From positions 868,001 through 932,000 of the forward strand of contig NW_002476212.1 of the NCBI RefSeq assembly GCF_000189635.1: 64,000 nucleotides of DNA. Reading direction: 5' to 3'. Every line of letters begins with the position of its first letter. Positions within the stretch are counted from its first letter, which is position 1. Position numbers and translations under genes: made by a program. Of this stretch, positions 14,555 to 26,378 are shown piece by piece. The stretch comes from Tetrahymena thermophila SB210. Taxonomy: Eukaryota > Ciliophora > Oligohymenophorea > Hymenostomatida > Tetrahymenidae. The notes beneath the pieces were generated by a model. It did not search any database. It saw nothing but the letters and a program-made list of their open reading frames with translations, and was not told the DNA's origin.

Positions 14555-15886
14555 AAAATTTTTGAATATTAATTTTCTTGTAAATAAAAATATATTAAAA
14601 TGAAAAAAATAATTTTATGAACAAATTATAGTTTTATATAAATATATTATAATTAAAAAAATATTTTTATGAGCAAATTATGGCTTTATATTAAAAGAAT
14701 TGTTCATAGTTTATATTCAAGTAATTACTTTTTCTGCTTGCTTTTTGTTTTTTAAATTATAGATTTTTTAGAAAAAAGTTATTAAGAAATATTTGTATAA
14801 AAATACTATATATTTTTTCATATTAAAGATTAAATTTTATAATATTAAATGAGTCATTCTAAATAAGATTTTATAATAAGTAATCTTATTATTAATTATA
14901 TAATTACATTAAATGGAATTTAATGATAAACAGAAAAGGAAAAAGGTAGCTAACTAATTAATTATCTTTTCTAAAGATTTAATTAGTTTATAGAATTTTA
15001 ATCAATAAAAAGCTTAAAATAATTACCTGAAATATTGAAAATAAATTAAATTTGTTCATTTCATTTAAAATTAAAGAAAAATTATTATATTTTTATGGTC
15101 TTTGATATAATTAATATAAATTAATCTATGTTTATAAAATAATGCTATTGGATCAAATATTTACCAAGTCATTAAAATTACTAAATTTATTTTTAGCGAA
15201 GAGATTATTTTTACAAGCTCAAAAACAAAATAAAAATACAAAAAAATTGATTTGTTTCATAATAAAAATGTAGAAAAAATGCTTATCAAAATTTAATAAA
15301 TAAATAAATATATTTCTAATAATTGATTTTGTATTTTACTTTTACTCTAATGCGTTTTTTTTCTAGAAAAAAAACTAAATGTTAAATAAGTTTTTTATAA
15401 AAAAATAAAAAATTGATCAGCCTAACTAAGAATTAACCCGCTAACAAGAATGTATGTAATTTGATCTTTAAGCTAATTTTTAAATATAAAAAAAGAATCT
15501 AAAAAAGAAAGTTTTCAAAAAATTTTTTATGAATAATCTTCAAAATAAAATAAATTATAACAAAAATATGTATTAATGCATAACTTTTAAGCTTTTATTA
15601 ATTATTTAAAAATAAATTAAATTGAATTATTGAGTTGTATATATGATTTAAGAAATAATATCATTTTGATAAATTGGAAAAAACGATTATTACTTTTTGG
15701 AAATAATAGTGTTTATTTGTGTATGCGGATTTTATTTAGATAATTTATATAATTTATCTTTTATATTTTTGTTTTTTATAAGTAGTAAATGTAAGAAGTG
15801 TTTAGTTATTATTTAAATAGTTTGTTAATTGGTGAATCGGATAAGAGTTTTTTATAAGGGAAAATAGTCAGTGTTAAAAGAGTATT
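14555..15886. other. gene-free AT-rich spacer between convergent genes
   Basis: This lies between the 3' ends of a plus-strand and a minus-strand gene. It is very AT-rich with no sustained frame in either direction. The sequence GAGCAAATTATGGCTTTATA near 14671 closely repeats GAACAAATTATAGTTTTATA near 14619, a short local duplication. Confidence 0.45.
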
Positions 15887-16765
15887 TCAAGATGACTTTT
15901 CATTTTAATTATGTAAGTTAGCTATGTCTGTAAATTTGTTTTAAATGTCCTCCATAGTCGCTCTCTCACTTTCTTAGTATTAAAGCATACTATTAATTAA
16001 ATTTTTTATTTCATCAGAAACTGGCTTATTTTATGAAAATTATATTGTCTTAGTTTTATGAATTGCTTATAACCTTTATATCAAATTAATAAATTACTCT
16101 TCAAAAGGATCTCTTCCTTAAAATTAGTAATATAATATTATTCCTATACTCCACACATTCGATTTATTTGAGTATTCATCTTCTTCGTAAATTTAAGGAG
16201 ATGAAAATTTGTACCTTTGAGGTACATACGATTTTTAAAGTAGTTCCATAGAGTTCAACTAAAAGCTGATATCAATCTTAGGTGTTCCATTCTAAAATAA
16301 AATATTTTCAGGAGTTAACACCTAATCAATAATTTATTGCTGAGAAAGGAACAAAGATCCTTGAATAATTTGGTTTGAAATTGAAATTATTTGCTAGTAA
16401 TTCCAGTTCATTTATTATTAGGCACAGAAAAGGTATCCTTGTTAACAAAATTCAGTTATAAGATATATATTATGATCAGTCATGTAGCAATCAAAAACTT
16501 GTATGATATTAAGATGATTAAATTTTTTCCATTTTTATACTAATCTTTTTAAGTTATCAAAGGAGATAACATCCTTCTTGTCAATAATTTTACAGGCATA
16601 AACTTAAGTAGGATTGCTTATTAAATAAGCTAAGTAGACTTTTGAAGTATAGCTTTCGCCAATAAGGCGAGACATGTCAATTTAGTATTTATCAATTTTT
16701 TTGAAAGATTTTTTCTTTGTTTGAGTCCTAGTAGATTTTACTACTTCCATACTAACTTGAGTCAT
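15887..16765 (-). CDS. single-exon pseudokinase
   Basis: Predicted 292-residue protein kinase fold that lacks key catalytic residues. The N-lobe has a glycine-loop-like LIGESYTSKVYLA (about residues 34-46) and the ATP-anchoring lysine in YACKI (Lys59). The catalytic loop, normally HRDLKPEN, reads DQVLTPEN (about 147-154), so His, Arg, Asp and Lys are all replaced while the PEN end remains. The DFG region reads KIDISFQL, losing the DFG motif. SNVWSIGIILYY (about 202-213) matches the DxWSxG helix with Asp changed to Asn. An alternative start is the ATG at 16750. Catalysis is unlikely; a scaffold or allosteric role is inference. The frame is intact over the whole kinase length, so it does not look like a decayed gene. 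Confidence 0.8.
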
Positions 16766-17815
16766 CTACTTTATCAATCAATTATCGTGTATGTATGATT
16801 TTTTTATTTTTATTTTGTTTATAATTTAATTTAATTTCCTTTCTTTTTTCTTTTATTACTGAGTAACTATTCTTTGATTTGTAAATTTTTATTAGAACAG
16901 TGTTGTAGAATTATTGTTTGAACTACTTTTACAATTACTCAAAATTAATCATAATTTATTAAGAAGCAATTAATTTTATTTGAGCTTACAATACAAAATT
17001 TCTCTCTATGTATTTGAAAGAAATAAAATTAATACTACTAAGCAATAAGTTGCTATTAGTATGAGTAGAAATCAAAGTAAAAATTATTCATCCTCAAAAT
17101 TTAAATTCAAAAATAATGAATTTGCTAGCTCAAAAGCATCTAAACAACAAAATTCAAAAAATTATTAGAAACAAAACAAGAATTTATTATTTTTTTTGGT
17201 ATATATTCTATAGTAAAATAAATTATTATGAAAGCAAACTTGTTAAATATTTTTAAAGTAAAAATGTAATTTAAAAAATAAGTAATTTGAGCCATTCGAT
17301 ATAAACTTCTGTCTAAATCTTTTTTTATGAAATTAATTAATTAATTTGTGAATTTGTTTGTTAAAAGATTCATAAAGAGCTTTTATTAAATAAGTGATCG
17401 AAAATAGCAATTGTATAATTATTTATACTTCTTTAATTAAGAAAGTCTTTCAAAAAAGTGAATGAATTAGTTACTTAAAGAAAGTCAGTAAAAGATCTAG
17501 GACTAAGAACATAAAAATCAATTCTTTTAAATTATAATTAAACTAATTTAATTTAAAAATTCTACAATTTAGTTAAATTTATCACAATTGATTGAAAATA
17601 TTTTTCATCAATAATGTTTGATCGAAATGAACTTCTTTTGAAAGAATTGAATAAATTTAATAATTATTACCATACAAAAAATACAAAAATATTTGAAGAA
17701 TTGAAGAAGAGTCTTGAGAATAATTAAATTGGCTCATTGAATAATCATTATTAATCTAAAAAATTCAATTTTATTGATGCATGCATACATTCAATATATA
17801 TTGATGATATTAAAT
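16766..17815. other. AT-rich spacer with one weak small ORF
   Basis: This separates the pseudokinase gene from the 3' end of the next minus-strand gene. The only candidate coding sequence is the short plus-strand frame at 17061-17231, listed separately. I see no structured RNA. Confidence 0.4.
17061..17231 (+). CDS. possible 56-residue small ORF, weak
   Basis: ATG at 17061 opens a ciliate-code frame to TGA at 17229. The first 40 or so residues are Ser/Lys/Asn/Gln-rich and look coding-like, and the last 15 turn hydrophobic. It may be the first exon of a gene whose remainder I cannot find, a true small protein, or chance. It diverges from the pseudokinase gene and could share its promoter region. 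Confidence 0.25.
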
Positions 17816-20800
17816 TCAATCATTATTTTAAAATAAAGGGAAATTTTTTGGTCTGTATTATTCTGGATTATCATTAATTTGTGATTTTTCTACATCTTCT
17901 TCAAAATCATCGCTAACAGAATTTGAATCGTAGCTCTAGGAATTGTTAAATTTTTAAGATTTTTATTCTTTTAGTTATGTAGTAATTTTTATATCTTATT
18001 TTAAATTATTCAGTTAAGTCGAGAGTTTTCTAGAGTTTATGATATTCTCCTAATTGAATTTGTTATTAAATTCTATGCTATTCAGCTACAATGATTTTCT
18101 AGATTGGGCTTCTTTCTTTTTTTTCTCCACAGCCTTTTAAAGCCTCTCTTAATTTCTTATTTTTATTACTGAAGCTGCTAGATCTCTATTCTCTTCTAAG
18201 AAATTCTTCTTGCTTTCTTCGATTTCCTTAGCTTTTGTTTCTTTATCTTGCTTTTGCTTTCTTTAGTTTTCTAAAATATTATTTTAAAGCAAGAGCTTTA
18301 ATTTAATAAACTGATTTTATGAATTTTTTACCTGTTAAGAATTCGTTTTTATCTGTAACTACTTACACTTTTTTAGAAGATTTACTAAAAGATTATTCTA
18401 CATCAACGCCATATATTTATTCTCTTTCCTTTAATTAAAAATTAATCGATATACTTAATATATTACTTTATTTCAATAAAATTAATAAATAAATACCTTT
18501 AAAATTTAAATAAATTGCTCGAATCTTGTTGTATCAACCTTTCCATTTCCATAATAAGGACACATAATTAATTCGATTTCCTCCACTACTTTTTTTATTT
18601 TTTCATTTTCTATTTTATTTTTAAGATTCTCTACATCTCTGATTTTATCCTAAAGCTAGTTCAAGGCAAGACTACTTTTGCTTATTGCTAATCCACAGTC
18701 ACTATAAGGGAGATTTTTAGTGTGCCCTAAATAATGCTTTAATCCAAGAGCTTCTGCCTCCTATCGGCTAACAAATTTTTTCTTCTTCTTAACATATTAT
18801 GAATTCTTTTCTTAAATTGTAACCTCTACAATTTTAGGCAGAACAAACTATTTTTCTTCATCTTCCTAAATTTTATAATTCAAATTTAGATTTTAGCCAA
18901 ATAAATATTTTATTTTAAATACTCAAAATAAAATATTACCATTTTAATATAAATAAATCCTTCCAATTTTAATTAAATTGAACTAAATAATGAATTTATT
19001 TTAAATTTATATAAAAAAAGAAATAAAAAAATACATTTTATTATTTTTAAGTCAAAGAGAAAAAATTCTAAGTGCTTTGGGCCTTTGCCTTTTTGGAAAA
19101 GAACGAAGGATCAATAGATTTAGTTACTACAAAATTTTCTTTGAAAAATTTAGTCTCAGAATCAAATATATCAAGTTTTGAATAAAAATCTTTAGACATC
19201 ACTTTTCTCTCTTTCAGTTGAGTACCTCCAACTAAAATACAAATAAATTCATTTTAATGTTGTCAGCTAATTTACAATAAATTTACTTATAAGTCCTTGC
19301 GAATTTGCCATTTTATCTATAGTTGCTTATATTTCTTAGTCTGTAACTTACTTTCTATTTTTCTAGCTTAAGATATCTGCTCTCATGCTATCTACTTTAT
19401 TATATACTGCATAACAATACTCACAAACTCGGATTCTTTTATAAATATTATCAAATTTATAATGAGAGAATAAAGGACAAGCAGAAATCTAGCTAAATGA
19501 ATAATCTTTATTTATTAATAAATATTTTAATTTAAATAAACAAAATTATTTAAATAGCCATTTAAAATATTTTCTAAAAGTAATTTTTTATCAAATAAAA
19601 TTTATTATTTTTTAATTGATTTTATTTTAAAATTAGGGAAATTATTTAATTTTTTTTGAGTTTCTCAAATTTATTTTTAATTTTAACATTTCCCTACAAT
19701 ATAATCAGTTAATTTTTAGTAATAATTTTTGAATTATTATGAAATTAAAAAAGAATATCATAAAAGTAAAAATAAATGATTTATTTTTTACATTTTCTCA
19801 CTTTAAAAATGAGCTGTTCGGTTATCTTTACTCCTTGCTAAACAGACTTTATTGATTAAATTGTTTTATATCTTTCTATTTGATCTAATATAATAGATTT
19901 ATATTAAACATAAAATACTTGATCTTTCTTTTTTTAAGATTAAATCTAAAAATATTTTAAGTCATTAATATTTAGGTTATTTTAAATAAAATTAATACAA
20001 AAACTGAAAATGCTTCATCATTCTCTTCATAGTAAGTCGAATCTCCTGCACAATCACAATACTATCCGATACACTTAAATTCTTCCATTTAAGGAAACTT
20101 GTATAAGAATAGTATTAGATTAAAATTATGCTGAAATTTAGAATAAAATATTTACTTAAAACTATTCTAAGTTGTTTTTGTCTAAATTTATATCAATTTC
20201 TCCATCTGCTCCATAAAAGTTAATTTTTTCAGCTCCTGAGAGATATATTTAACCACTGTCATTCATGAAAAATTCTATTTGCATTTCTGCTATTGTCTTA
20301 TGATATTTTGTTTCTAAAAATCTAACTAAACTCGTAGCAAGTAAATTGCATTTTTCGTTTACAGAACTGGCTAAAGACTTAAACAGCTTCGTCTCAAATG
20401 TAAATGTCTTCTTTTAAGAGCCTTCTTTCTTTAAAAATTCAGCTGTACTTTATTTAATTTAAACATGTAATTATTTCATTTAATTCTAAAAAATGATTGA
20501 ATTTATTGTACACTCATTTTTACACAAACAAATATTTTAGAAAATTTTACTCTAATTTTTTTGTTTCCACATTTCTTCTTTCTATCATGCATTTTCTATT
20601 TCTTCCACTATATGTAACTTAATATAATACTGTTCCTTTATAACTATTTATAGGATAATAGCCTATTATTTTAGTCCAATGATTTAGTAACTCCTAATGA
20701 TCTTATGGCTTTGACATTAACTACTCTGCTACAGAAAGTGAAGCAGGTCTCACTACCTTTAAATACACAAATAATGTAACTCATAATTAAAAAAGCAAAT

Positions 20801-21413
20801 AGAAATGTTTGCAATATAAAAATTGCTTAAATGATATTTATATTATTATCATTACAGTTATATCGCGAGCAGATTGATAGAAATAAAATAGCATTTTATC
20901 AATTTTATTCTTTTAAAAGTAGTTTTAGGAAATAAGATTTGAATACTAAGAATCGTTATAATTCTCTATCTCATTTAAATCTTCTTATCTTATCTTAGGG
21001 TTTTTAAAATACTCCTTTATGACTTAAAACTTCAGCCATTCTTCATCTTTTTATTTGATTTTACGCTATTCAATTTTGTTAAAAATTTTAAACATTAGTT
21101 TGTTAACTATTATTTTTGCTATTTACTTTTTCATCCATATAGAGCCAATGCTTAGGCTCTCCTTATTTCAGAATAATAATATCATTTATCATAAATCCAA
21201 TTCCATAAAGTGTCTCAAAGTCTGTTGCAGCCTATTTTCAAAAAAAAATCAATGAATTCTACTCTAATCATTTAAAAGATTTCAAAGGCTTTTTAAGCTT
21301 GAGTTAATGAAAGATATATAAAATATCCTTTAAAAAATGTTTAAACATGATCTCTTAAGTACTTTTTTAAGAGTATTAATTAGCCAGAGAAAATCCTCTT
21401 CCTTATTTGCCAT
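17816..21413 (-). CDS. 11-exon conserved-looking protein with Cys pairs and C-terminal coiled coil, function unknown
   Basis: Predicted 758-residue protein. The exons, in order of translation, are 21413-21363, 21231-21127, 21065-20856, 20756-20551, 20447-20156, 20097-20005, 19488-19287, 19231-19035, 18865-18497, 18428-18332 and 18270-17816; all phases agree and sum to 759 codons. The N-terminal half is globular, with phrases such as HWTKIIGYYPINSYKG and EFFMNDSGQIYLSG. Cysteine pairs occur in YCDCAGD and ACPLFSH/RVCEYCYAVY, possibly binding metal. A half EF-hand-like YGNGKVDTTRFEQF follows the lysine-rich middle, then a charged coiled coil and an acidic tail. An ATG at 18942 could suggest a separate downstream gene, but the upstream frame then has no stop, while splicing 19034-18866 joins both in phase. 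I do not recognise the family; a ciliary role is possible but unproven. Confidence 0.75.
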
Positions 21414-21592
21414 ATTTTTAATCTTAAAAGTAAAATATCTATATTCAACTAAAACAAAAAGCAAATTTATTATTATTATTAAATTAATTTTTGAAACCAG
21501 TGTAAATGTTATTTTAATGATAAATTGGTTAATGCATAATATAAAGATTTTATTAAGTATAATCAGTTATTTAAAAAAAAAATTTAATATCT

Positions 21593-21970
21593 TTAACTAA
21601 AATATATTTATTTATTGAAGAGTAAAAATGTTTTATTCAAGATTATAATTTGTTTTAAAATTTTTATAAAAATAAAAATAATTAATTTTTATTGAAAATA
21701 AAAAGGAACTAATCTAAAAATAAAATGATTGAAGATAAACTAGAGTAAATTGTTTTATTTTACCTCTTAAATATATATATTAACTAAAATATATTTATTT
21801 ATTGAAGAGTTACATGCTTTATTAAAGATTATAATTTGTTTTAAAATTTAAAAAAAAATAAAAATAACTAATTTTTATTGAAAATAAATAGGAGCTTATC
21901 TAAAAATAAAATGACTGAAGATAAACAAAAAGTAAATTGTTTTATTTTACCTCTTAAATATATATATTAA
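21593..21970. repeat. two-copy tandem repeat, unit about 187 bp
   Basis: Copy one starts at TTAACTAAAATATATTT (21593) and copy two repeats it from 21780 to about 21970. The copies differ by scattered substitutions and small indels, so the duplication is not brand new. Both end with CCTCTTAAATATATATATT. The pair lies between divergent genes (minus strand ending upstream at 21413, plus strand beginning near 22090), in the likely shared promoter region. Confidence 0.85.
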
Positions 21971-22089
21971 TTTTAATACCTCAAAAGATTTTTAATTCTA
22001 ACATTTCAAGTTTAACTTAATTGACAATAGGATAAAGGTAATTTATTCATTACTATTCTAAGTTAATTTACATAAATTAAATTTTAAAG

Positions 22090-23979
22090 CTGCAAATTAA
22101 TCTGTTTTGAAGAACTTCAATAACTTTAAGAATTAAAGAATGGAATTTGTCTGAAATAATTGTCTTTAAACTTATCGTATTATTTATTGCTTTTAAAATA
22201 AAAATAATTATATTTTACTAATTTAAAGATCAAAATCGATTGGTGTGGAATATGCTATTTAAATCGCCTCATATATTTCATCATTAGAAAATCTTTCTGA
22301 ACTTAAGATTAACTTATCGTAAATGTTTTTAATTAAATAACTTTTAAATGCTTTCTTTTAAGTACAAATTAGATTGAGTCACAAGGAGCTAAGGCATTTG
22401 GAGAATCTTTACAAAAATTTTAAAACCTTAAATAACTTTGCTTATATGTAAGGTAAATATTTTAAAAGCATATATTTTCTTGAGCTTTGAATTCTTCTTA
22501 AGATAATAATTAGAAATTTGTTTATCAATAATTTATTTGGAAGAATGTTTTTTTTTAATGAATAGAGTTTTATTTATTATAAATTCTTTCTTCTAAAATT
22601 AATATAATTCTATTTATTTCAACAAAAATTTTGATTTATATATTTTTGATAACAATTTTAAGAAGTGTTTATAATTATAAAAAGTATAAAATTGCAATAT
22701 TTTAAAAATAAGAAATATATTAAATAATAATATTTAATTGTATTATTTAGCTTTAATCAAATAAAGAGTGAAGGTTTGGCAAGTATTGCAGAAGGGATCT
22801 CTAAAATGAAAAGTTTAGAATAATTAACTCTCTCAGCTAAGTATTTAAAGATTTTATTTAAGATTCATATAATTACTAATAATAATTATTACTTTTTTAA
22901 AGCTAAAATTAGATTAAAGAATTTTATTAGTTAGGAAATTCTATTGAAAAATTAGCAAATATAAATTTTTTGCATCTTTCACTTGCGTAAAAAAGTTTAC
23001 TTAAAAAAAGTCTTAAATAAAATTTTAAAATAAAGTTAGAATTCGATTAACAGCGAAGGTATTTAGCAATTATGTAAGGGCATTTCAAAATGTTCTCATA
23101 TAAAGTCTTTAATACTCTAATTATAGTAATTAAAATAAGTAAAAATATTTTTTAAAAATTAAAAATATTATAAAAGAAATAACGCTTTAGCTGATGAAGG
23201 AATTTTAAATTTATCTAATTGGTTGTAAAAATGCCAAAAAATTGTGCATTTAAACCTTGATTTAACGTATAAATAAAATATTATAAGCTTAATAAATAAA
23301 CATATTAATAATTAATTAATAGTAATAATTCAGTTAATGAATAAGGAGCCCTACATTTGGCTAACTTAATATAAGAATTAAAGTGCCTCACTCATTTAAG
23401 CATCAATTTATAGTAAAGAAATTTCAAAACTATTTTATTAATTTTTTTTAAGAATTAATAAAATTCAGCATAATGGTCTTTTATACTTGATTGGAAGTAT
23501 TAGCAAAATTAAAATGTAATTGATTAACTTATCTCTGAATTTATAGTAAATTTTTAATTCTTAAACTGATAAGTAAGTAAGTAAATATCTTATTAAACTA
23601 AAATAGTAATAACCAAATCTCTATATAAGGAATCCATAACTTATTTTTATAAATTTCGCAATACAACAAACTTAAATAACTAGATTTAAATTTAGAGTAA
23701 CAAAATTTTTTAATCAAATTATATTTTAAAACGATTTTTATAGAAAAAATTAGAGTCAGATATAAAATATCTAATTTAGTTTTAAAAACTTAGAGTAGTT
23801 ATAATTTCTCAAATTAAATATTTTGTAAAATATAATTTTTTATTTAAATTTTAAATAATATTTTTACTTTTTTTTAAATATTTAGGTAAAACGGATTTAG
23901 CATATACTTTAAAAAGAAATTTATTAGCCTTTGTTTTCTTCATTGTAAAAGATTAGTACAAATTTAATTACAAAAATGA
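22090..23979 (+). CDS. LRR protein, one exon per repeat; 5' end not resolved
   Basis: About ten short exons each encode one leucine-rich repeat of the ribonuclease-inhibitor-like kind, with the pattern N-x-I-x-x-x-G-x-x-x-L followed by L-x-x-L-x-L-x-L. Clear examples are NQIESQGAKAFGESL, NQIKSEGLASIAEGI, NSINSEGIQQLCKGI, NNALADEGILNLSNWL and NSVNEQGALHLANLI. Every intron I could place is phase 2 and falls at the same point of the repeat, after the second base of the codon that ends the LxL strand. The last exon ends at TGA 23977-23979. The start codon was not found; an upstream exon near 22000-22035 (translating as SSLTQLTIG) may belong. Protein-protein interaction is the family role; the partner is unknown. 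Confidence 0.65.
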
Positions 23980-24543
23980 AAGCTAGACATCATATTACTT
24001 AAAATGCTAAATAAAATTTTTACTTATTTAATTCCATATGTATATTGAAAAAAATATTTATTAACACACAAAATATCTTTTATTTTTTATTTAATCTACT
24101 TTTTCAAATTTCAGAAGAAATTATAATTTAAGAAGTAATCAAAATTTCTTATTACTTAATAAAATCTAAATAAGTAATTAAATCTATTTATTAATTTTAA
24201 TGGATAACTTATTAAGAGGGTTAAAGATAATAAAGTTATTTAAATCTAAGTTTTTTTTAATTATTTAAAAACCAACATTTTTTTCAAAATAATTATTTTT
24301 TTATATTCCTTACTCCCACAATTTATAATATTATGATTATTATTCCTCTCACTAAATTCTATTAAAATATACATATAATGTGATATGAGCTTAATTTAAA
24401 TATTAAATATTTGTAAAAAGTCACAAAACTTTTAGAATGCCCATAGAAAATAGAATTTTGAAAACTTACATTTGAATAAGTATTATTCTGATTTGAATTC
24501 TTAAAATCAATTTAGAAAATACAAAAATTAAAATAAAATCTTA
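23980..24543. other. gene-free spacer between convergent genes
   Basis: An AT-rich stretch between the 3' ends of the LRR gene and the first pseudokinase-TPR gene. I see nothing coding or structured in it. Confidence 0.4.
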
Positions 24544-26001
24544 TCATATACTTTTTTTACATTACTTTAAATATACTTGCCCTTAGTAATCATTAGGATA
24601 CATACTTAAGAGTTTATTGAGTAATCTGAGAGAAGTTTCAAATTTTTAAAGCATATATTTACTCCTTGATTTGTTATATAGATAATCATTATCTAATGGT
24701 TATATTTTTAAAGCTTAAGTAAAAGCTTTTATTTCTTAATGGCGCTTTTTTTAGAAATTAAAAACTACTCCAAGATTATTATAAGCTTGATCATTATTTT
24801 AATTGATTTCTAAAACTTTTTTATAGTAAAATATTGCTTTTTCGTATTAGTTAGTATTTTTCTACGAATTCCCTAAATTATAATAAGCAAGCTCACAAAA
24901 TTGATTCAATTTAATTGCTTATTCATTCCAATAAGTTGATTATTTAAAATCCAATTTTGCATTGTAAACTCTACCCATCCAAGCTAAATACAAATCTTTT
25001 CTAGGGTTTTTTAATATTAAATCTCTAAGTAAATCAATGCATTTCTAGTAAGATTCATTTTCGAATTATTAAATTACTAAGTCTAACAAAATTTGCTCTT
25101 ATTAATCTTCTTCTTCTACTTCCATTTTGTTTTCACAATAATTTATATGTTTTTCTATTTATTCAAATAATTTAATTGCTTAGTCTGTTGTTGGCATATT
25201 TGTTTCCTAAAGTGTAGCTAATTTCTACATTATAATATTACTATAAAAAGATATTTTTGATTATGGTTGTATTCTTTTTTGTTTTGCATAAGCATACAAT
25301 TAATCTTTATTAGCGCCAGACAGTTGATAAATCCATAAACAAATATAGTGCATATCAACTAAAATATTTACGCTTGCTTATTATTAAGAATCTGATAGAT
25401 CATTCTGTTTGCTTAAAGTGTTTATTGTCTATGTTGGTAGGTTAAGAAGGTATTTATCCTCAATAGAAAATTATTTTGGTTAAATATTTTAAAAATCTGA
25501 GTCTAATTCCTAAAAGCTCCATATTTTAATCACATTATTACTATCTAGTCTAATTGACTTTAATGAAACGTTACTTAGGTACATTTGGTTACTATGGAGA
25601 TACTATACTCCTTTTAAAATTTGTAATGAAATATTTGAAAAGATTTGATCATTTATCTCTTCAGGGAAGCTATCTTAAATCCATTATTTTAAATTATTTT
25701 AGCATTTTTCCAATAAGATAAAAAAATGATTTTCAATAATAAAATGATCAATAATCTTTATTATGTTTGGATGATTGCATTTCTTTATAGACTAAACTTT
25801 AAGATTACAGGAACTTAATTTTTTATTTTTTATATCATTATCAACATCAAATATATTGTTTACATATAAACAAAACTGATTCTTATTTTGGTCTTCCACA
25901 TTCAAAATATCATCCTCTCTTAGAATATCATTCTCGCTTTAATTTAAAATTTAAATATTTTTATGATCTAGCAACAACTACTTTACAGAAGTAAAATTCA
26001 T
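24544..26001 (-). CDS. pseudokinase-TPR protein (array member 1)
   Basis: Single-exon, 485-residue protein. The N-terminal half keeps the outline of a protein kinase: CNHPNIIKIIDHF matches the alpha-C/beta-4 region, ILLEK the hinge, and LQILKGVQYLHS the helix before the catalytic loop. The loop then reads YLSNVSLKSIRL instead of HRDLKPEN, and KIWSF stands in place of DFG. The C-terminal half has at least three tetratricopeptide repeats, for example AYYNLGNSQKNTNQYEKAI and AYNNLGVVFNFQKKRHQEIK. Start ATG at 26001-25999, stop at 24544. It is a diverged paralogue of the two genes to its right. It is presumably a scaffold; the kinase part should be inactive on family knowledge. Confidence 0.8.
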
Positions 26002-26378
26002 TGTTTTACAGTATTAAACTTTTTGGCGCTTATATTAATTTATATCACAGTTTTTATTTAAGTTATAAGTAATAAGTATATCAAAAATACTCTGATCTTT
26101 ATTTCATTTAAGTTTTTAATCATGGATTTTATAAAGATTAAAAAAATTAATTTTTAATACTTATTTAAGGTTTTGTAAAAAAAAAAATAATCAGGATAAG
26201 AATGAATAATTTAATTTTTAGGATTTTTGATAATATCTTTGCTTTATTTGTATTTGTTATAATTATGATTTTAGATTAAGAAATTCTTTTAAATGTTTAA
26301 AATTGTAAAATAAAAATAATTTTTAATCTTAAAACGTTTTTAATCAACATAAAATACAGTTTAAAATATTTTATTTAA

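Noticed and set aside
17615-18040. Plus-strand reading frame starting near 17615
   Set aside because: Most of it is antisense to the well-supported last exon of the minus-strand gene ending at 17816.
18940-18942. ATG at 18942 as the start of a separate minus-strand gene
   Set aside because: It lies inside an intron of the 17816-21413 gene. A split would leave the upstream gene without a TGA stop.
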